Shown in pieces: positions 52,685 to 64,000 of a DNA stretch of 64,000 nucleotides; position 1 is the stretch's first letter; the number at the start of each line of letters is the position of its first letter. Under the pieces are notes generated by a model that saw only the letters and a program-made list of their open reading frames with translations, searched no databases and was not told the DNA's origin. The DNA comes from Rotaria sordida (Eukaryota > Rotifera > Eurotatoria > Philodinida > Philodinidae): the NCBI GenBank assembly GCA_905250125.1, contig CAJNOL010000139.1, forward strand, positions 143,483-207,482, written 5' to 3'. A program made the translations under genes and the position numbers.

Positions 52685-53119
52685 ATGATGAAAATTAATT
52701 TGATTTTAATATTTATTTGTGCAGAAATCTTCTTTATTAATTGCTACACAATTAATCAGTTCCAGGTAGGATTAATATGTTTATTAAGTTCATCTTTTTT
52801 TTTTATTTTTTGAAAAGAGATATCCCTGGTCTGATTATGATGTTGAATCAATAGATGTATTCCTTGCTAAACTTATACAACTAGAAAATTTATTTCAAAA
52901 TGAAAATTTACCAATAAGTTCATTAGATCAATCTGATGGTCATTCACGTCATTTACAAAAACGTGGTCGACGTAAGATAAATTCAATTTTACTAGTTTTA
53001 TTATTCATTTCTTTTATTTTTTTTAAGAATGCTTATGGAAAGTATGTAGTTGGGCACTTGACAAACGTTCACCTTCATCAAATCCTAGTAATGGTTTAGA
53101 AAAAAAATTATTATATTAG
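52685..53119 (+). CDS. Putative neuropeptide precursor with a CX4C cyclic peptide, 108 aa
   Basis: Three small exons in frame: 52685-52765, 52818-52971 and 53028-53119, with introns of 52 and 56 bp. Residues 1-21 are a signal peptide (M-M-K-I-N-L-I-L-I-F-I-C-A-E-I-F-F-I-N-C). A propeptide of about 50 acidic residues follows, then K75-R76-G-R78 and the peptide Q-C-L-W-K-V-C-S-W-A-L-D, closed by K91-R92. The two cysteines of the mature part would form a six-residue ring C-L-W-K-V-C. Urotensin II (C-F-W-K-Y-C) and CNMamide (C-H-F-K-I-C) have the same ring size and the same Lys position. Cleavage after R78 would expose Gln, which can become pyroglutamate. There is no Gly for amidation before K91-R92. 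A 16-residue tail follows. Size, signal peptide and convertase sites fit a secreted neuropeptide precursor; the family is not settled. Confidence 0.7.
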
Positions 53120-53236
53120 AGAAAAGAATAAATTTGCAAATAGTTCTTTTGCTTTTTTATTAGTTTTTTTCTCTTGATCATAAATGTATATTGTTTAATG
53201 GTCACGTCTAATATAAAATAAATAAAAATATATTAT

Positions 53237-53713
53237 CTAACCTAATAATAAATCCATATGATTAAATTTATTAAGATTAGCTTTTGATCGTTCTGTTCGA
53301 GGTGAATCAGGTTGTTTTGATGATTTAGGATGATTATCTAATTGATGAGATTTTCTATCATGTTTTGTAGGCATAGTTAGTTCTTGTGATTGATCATTTG
53401 ATATTGGTGGAGGTGATGGTGTTAAATATTGTCGTCGTTGAGCTTTTAATGTTTCTTTAACACTAGGTAAATTTGATATACGTATATCTTGTTCAATTTT
53501 TCGTATGAAATCATTTTTAACACGTATATGTTCTTTCATTTTTAAATAATGAATACGTGATAAAAGTTTTTCTTTTTTTCGATGTTGTCGTCGTGCAATA
53601 TCAAGTTGATCAAGTGTTATACGAGAACGATGACTATCACGTATAAAATCTGCATAATGATCAGCATCAAAATCATCTCGATCAATATGTGTTGATTTTA
53701 ATAAAGAAGACAT
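53237..53713 (-). CDS. Unknown charged protein, 158 aa
   Basis: Single-exon frame from ATG 53713. It is convergent with the peptide-precursor gene, whose stop lies about 118 bp away. No family recognised. The N-terminal half is highly charged and helical (D-R-D-D-F-D-A-D-H-Y-A-D-F-I-R; R-R-Q-H-R-K-K-E-K-L-L-S-R-I). The C-terminal half is Pro/Ser/Asp/Lys-rich and probably disordered. There is no signal peptide. An acceptor-like CTTTACATAG lies about 22 bases upstream of the ATG. Codon use fits a real gene. Confidence 0.6.
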   Translation of the reverse strand: MSSLLKSTHIDRDDFDADHYADFIRDSHRSRITLDQLDIARRQHRKKEKLLSRIHYLKMKEHIRVKNDFIRKIEQDIRISNLPSVKETLKAQRRQYLTPSPPPISNDQSQELTMPTKHDRKSHQLDNHPKSSKQPDSPRTERSKANLNKFNHMDLLLG

Positions 53714-54637
53714 TAGATATAGAAAACATTAGCTATGTAAAGAAAATGTAAAGAGAGTGTACACTTGAATGAAAGTATGTTGAGATTCTTGAAGAAGAGA
53801 AAAAAATGACAGAAGAAAAAAAAAGAATTTGAGACAAAATCAATTTGAGTTGAGAACTTTAAAAAAAACAACAGTTAAGTGGAGAAATAACTGTAAAAAT
53901 CAATATTGTTTTTTTTTTGCTGTGTAAATTTATAACAAGAAATTGTTAACAACAATTTCAGGACTTAAAAATTTCTGAAAATTACAGAAATTTAATGAAT
54001 GTCTGAAATCCTTTGCTTTTGTTATCTAATTTAAAAAGTTCCTAAAATAGAACGTAAAGTACCACCTTCTTTACTTCAATTATAAATTTCTTTTATTTTG
54101 GCATCAACAAGAATTCAAAATTCAAACTTTTAAAATCAGAAGAACACCTCGAAATTCTTTTTTTTCTTATATGAATTATTTACACATTGGTATTACAAAA
54201 AAAAATCGATATATTTTTAGAATATTCAATACACAATCGAATATTTCATTCCGATTAAATAAAGTACAACAATATAATAATAACCAATGCAAAAATTTCG
54301 GATCAATCCTCAATAAATATCGAATAGTATATATGTACTGAAGCGGGATATTCATATAGAACATTATAATAAATACAATATACAAAATAAATGATAAATC
54401 GCAATGTTTCTATTCATTGATTAGTTTGATACAAATGATTTATGACAATTGTCTAGAGATTTTTCTCACAGAGATTATAAGAAAATTACAAAATTATATT
54501 TTATTTATAATCCTAACAAAGTGAACAATAAGAATTTTATACAATCATATCTAACATGCTATCTTTCTAAGATCAATATATAACAAAAAGAAAAAAAACG
54601 AAACTATACATAAGTATTTCTATGTAGGACATGAATA
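53714..54637. other. Intergenic region
   Basis: Promoter side of the 158-aa gene and 3' side of the next minus-strand gene. AT-rich; a 69-codon frame at 54176-54385 is not convincing. Nothing else recognised. Confidence 0.45.
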
Positions 54638-55522
54638 TCATTGACAATGTTTTAGATATTTACGACGGATATCTTGAATTTGATGATTGACTTTATCGTA
54701 GATACCACCATTAGGCTTTTCATTTACCTTATAAATAATATTAATAAATTTTAGAAAAAGAAAAATATTAAGAATATTTTAACTTACATGTTCTTTAATG
54801 AATGGTTCAAGATAACGAAGAGGAATATTTATACAATTTGGATCATCATTCATAAGATATTTCATTATTTTTGGATATTGAATAACATATTTTATATATT
54901 CATGATGACGAGCTTTACGTTCAAGAATAGATTCAATCGATAATTTTCGAATTTCTAAATGTACTTTACACTTTTGTGTCTGACTTTCATCATCATTATT
55001 ATTATCATGAGAATCCTGATTTGATGTTTCTGTCGAATCTAAAAATAAATAAAACTCTAAAAAGAAAATGAATCAAATCTAAATCCTACCACTATCGTCT
55101 TTATCAAATGAAATTTCTCCGTCTAAAATAATCCATTCAATATTTATCATAAAATTTCTCAATCAAATTCTTACTTGATTTTTTACTAGTTGTATCATCT
55201 TCTGAATAGAAGAAAACAAAAAACAAAGAATCAATTAAATACTTTTATTAAAATTTATTTCTTTTGCCTTTTTCTGATAGTTGATCAACAAAATCAATTG
55301 AATCATTATTAATTTTATGAATAATTTTCATAAATTTTTCTCTTATATCATATAATCGTGCTGATAAAATTTGAATATCTTTTCGAACTTGTACATCTTT
55401 AATTGATTCATCATCATCATCATCATCCGTACTTTCTTTTTTATTTTTTAATAAACAAAAAACAAAATGAAAACATTGAGATTTTTATTTCACTTACTCC
55501 TTAATTCTCTATTTGATATCAT
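54638..55522 (-). CDS. Unknown acidic protein, 197 aa, six exons
   Basis: Exons in frame: 55522-55498, 55435-55268, 55201-55175, 55122-55090, 55038-54788 and 54727-54638. Two exons are tiny (27 and 33 bp). The intron after exon 2 has no GT donor at the frame-consistent place; it starts GC (A-A-A-A-G|GCAAAA) and ends CAG, so it is called a GC-AG intron. The ATG follows a TTTTGCAG acceptor directly. The product starts M-I-S-N-R-E-L and has an Asp run near residue 11. A helical block comes next (I-L-S-A-R-L-Y-D-I-R-E-K-F), then a Ser/Asp/Asn-rich linker. A second helical block follows (S-I-E-S-I-L-E-R-K-A-R-H-H-E-Y-I-K-Y), and the end is basic. Family not recognised. Confidence 0.65.
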
Positions 55523-55710
55523 CTGCAAAAATGAAAAAACAAAAAAAACCTTGCCTATAAGAACCTTCAATGGATGTTTTATTTTAAAACAAGAACAAAA
55601 ACTTCAAGTTGTCCATGAGAGAGTCTCAGGCAACTGTCTGATTTTAAACATAACAATAACAAAATGTTTTTTTTTTCGATCATAAATCAAAAGACAAAAA
55701 AAAAAATAGC

Positions 55711-61240
<5,530 letters not shown>

Positions 61241-61765
61241 ATCTCAAAACAAAAACAAAAATATATACTTAAATTGTCTATTTATTTTTTTGTCATTTAA
61301 ATAGCTCAGATGTTGGCCTCTCTCACGACTACATACAGCTGATGCAATGTGCCTCTCAGCTTATGTCACTATTGACTAAAATGATACAGGAAAGAAAGAA
61401 CAAGTTATTGTCTATATGTGTAAATGTCCATATTTTCATTACATAATAATAATAAGTACGAGTTAAGATATGATATACTATAAAAATAAGTCAGACAAAA
61501 AAAATTCATCTTCATTATGAATAAAACTATTGTTTTTTTTTTCAATATATCTGAAACTTAAAAAAAAAATATTTATTTTTTTATCACATGAATGCAAAAC
61601 GCATGTTCTATTCGGAATTCACAAACAAACATAAACTTTTCTTTTTAAATTTTAGAACAAAAATACAAATAATATATAAACAAAAGTTATCAGACACAAA
61701 AAAAAAAACAGATTTATCATATGAAATATCAAAAAACAAAGAAAGACAAATACAATTATAATATA
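61241..61765. other. Intergenic region between QARS1 and the next minus-strand gene
   Basis: A slightly GC-richer patch at about 61300-61375 stands just upstream of QARS1 and may be leader or promoter. The rest is AT-rich and is probably the 3' end of the next gene. Nothing else seen. Confidence 0.4.
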
Positions 61766-64000
61766 TTAATGAGTTGAAGATGACGGACTATGTTTTCGTT
61801 TATTATTATTACGTTTTTCTACACGTCGTCGATGATCATTTAAATATCGATTTAATTTATCCAATGCTTGTCGTTCTTCATCTATTAAGAGATTTATTTC
61901 TTGTTCAATATATCTTCGATTTTCATCAAATTTTGATCTATATTCATCTCTAATTTGATCAAGTTCATTTTGACATTGTTCAAAAAACTTTAAAATATTA
62001 TTTGATGCTATTGGTCTAATCGGTTTTATATCTGTATCAACAGTTGTTAATTGATGTAGAAGATCAGTATAATTACTAATTGTAGTAGCAGAAGGAATCG
62101 ATGATGATGGAATAGATAATTGATCAGTTACAGGACAATGACTAATAATAGTTCGTGGTGGTGATGTCCAACCAGATTCCATTTTTCTATTCTCGTAAAA
62201 AAAAGATAAAGTAGTTAGTGAGTTTTGAGACTATACAGTGTGAATCATAAATAGCACTATGAACCTATTGTCAAGTAAGAAAAATATATATAGGAAACGT
62301 TTCATAGATAATTTTCAGTTGTTATCTAACGAAGAAAAGTCTCCAATTGTATTTTGTTCATATGTTGGAGACATTATTCTGAGAGAACTTGGGCTGATGT
62401 AGCTTTCTTTGAAAGTGATCACAATTTTACTAATGTTTCCATCTCGTATACAGTTTATACAGAAAAATCGAACAGCAAAATTTTGGACTGGAATTCTGCT
62501 GTTCATTTTTTTGAATATATTTTGCGCTAGGTGGAAAAAATCAGTAAAATGGTTATCATTTTCGAAGCAAGCTCCATCAGCCTAAGTTCTCTTTGAATAA
62601 TATCCTCAACATATAGACAAAGTATTATTGAAAACAACATGAATCATTTGGGAACCTTCTTTCATAAGAGAATAAGAAGTGAAAAAGAACTTTATGAATA
62701 ATACTGTCATGACAGAAACCAGACAAGTTTTCAATACTAGTCAATTTAAATGTTGAAATTCATACTCTAAAAATAAACTCCACCATTGTAGCCATGTTGG
62801 CAATAAATCCTTGCAAAAACTAATGTTCCATGTTTGAAAATTTGAAATTTTCTAATCATCACTGAAAATTTATTTGATATTTCATTTTTTTTTGTGTCGT
62901 AATGCTATTCGTGGCAAGATTTTTTTTTAATTTGATGAACTATTCATATAATAGTTATTGAATGATCGTTAATGTATGAGTTTTTTCATTTAAAATTGAA
63001 ATCCTTCTATTCTCTAACGAAAAAAAAATCAGTAAAACTTACTCTGGAGAAGGAATAAATGTTGGTTCCTTAACAATAGACGATGGTATAGCATTTAAAA
63101 ATGATAGTAATTGTTGTTGAATATTTTCTTGATGAGTTGTTGGTAATGTGAATAAAGATAGTTGATTTTGTACTCCTAGTGAATTAACTATAGGTTCTGG
63201 GAATGACGTTTTTGATACAACTGTTGATTTTACTTCAAGATTATTATCATTATTATTATTACCATCATCATCATCATCATCATCATCACTTTCATCCTTA
63301 TTAGTAGAAGAAAATAATAATGAAGCAAGATGACGAGATGCTTTTCTTATTAAAAGATTTGTTCCTTGTAAACGTATATTAGGTGTATCAAGAATTTTCT
63401 TAACAGTTTTTTTATCATTGAATTCCATAACAGCACATGTCGGATCATTTAAAAGTATATAACAAGCAATAACTGGTGCACGTCTATGAAAATAATCACT
63501 AAAATAAATGAATAGATATATAAAGTAAACTTTTTTTTTCTTTGATTTCTTTATCTTACATACACTAACATTGTTTCAGTTATATTACTTGTTAATCCTT
63601 GAATATATATTTGATTTTGTTTATTTTTCATGGATATTATTTTATTAACAAATTGTTTTGGATGTATAGGTTTATAAATAAAAAAATTTCTCTGTTCAAT
63701 TGTTATTGGTATTGTTTGTTTTTCAAATATTGTTGTAATAGATTGTCGATTATTTAATTCAAATAATAAATATGCTTGTTTATCTTGTTTTGATAAATAA
63801 TAACGTAATGATGAATCAATTTTTCTATAAAATTCAATAATTGTATTTATATCATTTGAATTTAATATGGGGCCAATAAAAAATTTACGATCAATATTTA
63901 ATATAGCATTATTAGTATATATAGTTTTATACAATTTTACATCAAGTAATATTCCATCAACGTCATGAATATTTTCATCGAGAAATTTTTCTACTTGTTC
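61766..64000 (-). CDS. Protein with two RRM-like repeats and a C-terminal coiled coil (partial, 5' end outside window)
   Basis: Three visible exons join in frame: 64000-63564 (open at the window edge), 63498-63043 and 62186-61766, giving 437 visible residues. The GTATGT donor at 63563 is required; the GTAAG six bases further on would lead to a stop. The exon 3 link across an 856-bp intron rests on frame continuity only. Residues up to about 115 alternate strand/helix (K-F-F-I-G-P; A-Y-L-L-F-E-L). A second unit follows with Q-I-Y-I-Q-G-L-T-S-N-I-T-E and C-A-V-M-E-F-N-D. These resemble the RNP2 and RNP1 strands of an RRM, but the aromatic RNA-binding residues are weak. An acidic Asp run and a Ser/Gln-rich linker follow. 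The last exon ends in a long charged helix (F-F-E-Q-C-Q-N-E-L-D-Q-I-R-D) and a basic tail. Possibly an RNA-processing protein; family not named. Confidence 0.6.

Overview
This is a eukaryotic, animal-type nuclear window. It is about 70% A+T, genes are split by GT-AG introns that are mostly 50-100 bp, and the recognisable proteins are metazoan: mitochondrial ATP synthase beta, the cilium protein DRC9/IQCG, MIX23/CCDC58, NUDT9, cytosolic GlnRS, two rhodopsin-like GPCRs and a likely neuropeptide precursor. My best guess is a bdelloid rotifer (Rotaria/Adineta-like). The support is the AT-rich compact genes, acceptor-like sites with no visible donor just upstream of many start codons (bdelloids trans-splice a leader), and degenerate hexamers close to TGTGGG, the telomere unit reported for bdelloids. 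This is inference; another small spiralian is possible.

Layout. 1-11.27 kb holds no gene I can support. It has two long inverted-repeat (foldback) units, a GGTTC-type pentamer array and simple repeats. 11.29-13.85 kb is a three-exon GPCR (+). 14.4-25.4 kb is gene-poor: more foldback units, a block flanked by 12-bp direct repeats, and one secreted, possibly GPI-anchored Cys-rich protein (-, 17.3-18.0 kb). 25.4-27.7 kb is ATP synthase beta (-), head-to-head with DRC9/IQCG (+, 28.1-31.4 kb). 33.4-35.0 kb is a second GPCR (+), followed by a disordered single-exon protein (-, 35.6-36.5 kb) and a five-exon protein of unknown function (+, 37.9-40.0 kb). 40.27-41.84 kb is a TTAA-flanked element with poly-C/poly-G ends. 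NUDT9 (-, 43.4-45.75 kb) carries a separate 203-codon gene on the opposite strand inside its last intron. 46.08-46.80 kb is a hAT-like MITE with 8-bp direct repeats, followed by two foldback units. MIX23 (-, 48.5-49.1 kb) is followed by 3.6 kb of empty AT-rich DNA. Then come a small precursor with a CX4C peptide (+, 52.7-53.1 kb), two unknown genes (-, 53.2-53.7 and 54.6-55.5 kb), the 20-exon GlnRS gene (-, 55.7-61.2 kb, with a relative of the TTAA element in one intron), and the 3' part of a gene with RRM-like repeats (-, 61.8 kb to the window end).

The genes do not form one pathway. Most are housekeeping (ATP synthesis, mitochondrial import, nucleotide hydrolysis, translation, cilia) mixed with neural signalling genes (two GPCRs, one peptide precursor). 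All exon models were read by eye from splice consensus and reading-frame continuity. The models of ATP synthase beta, DRC9, NUDT9, MIX23 and GlnRS close in frame across all their exons.
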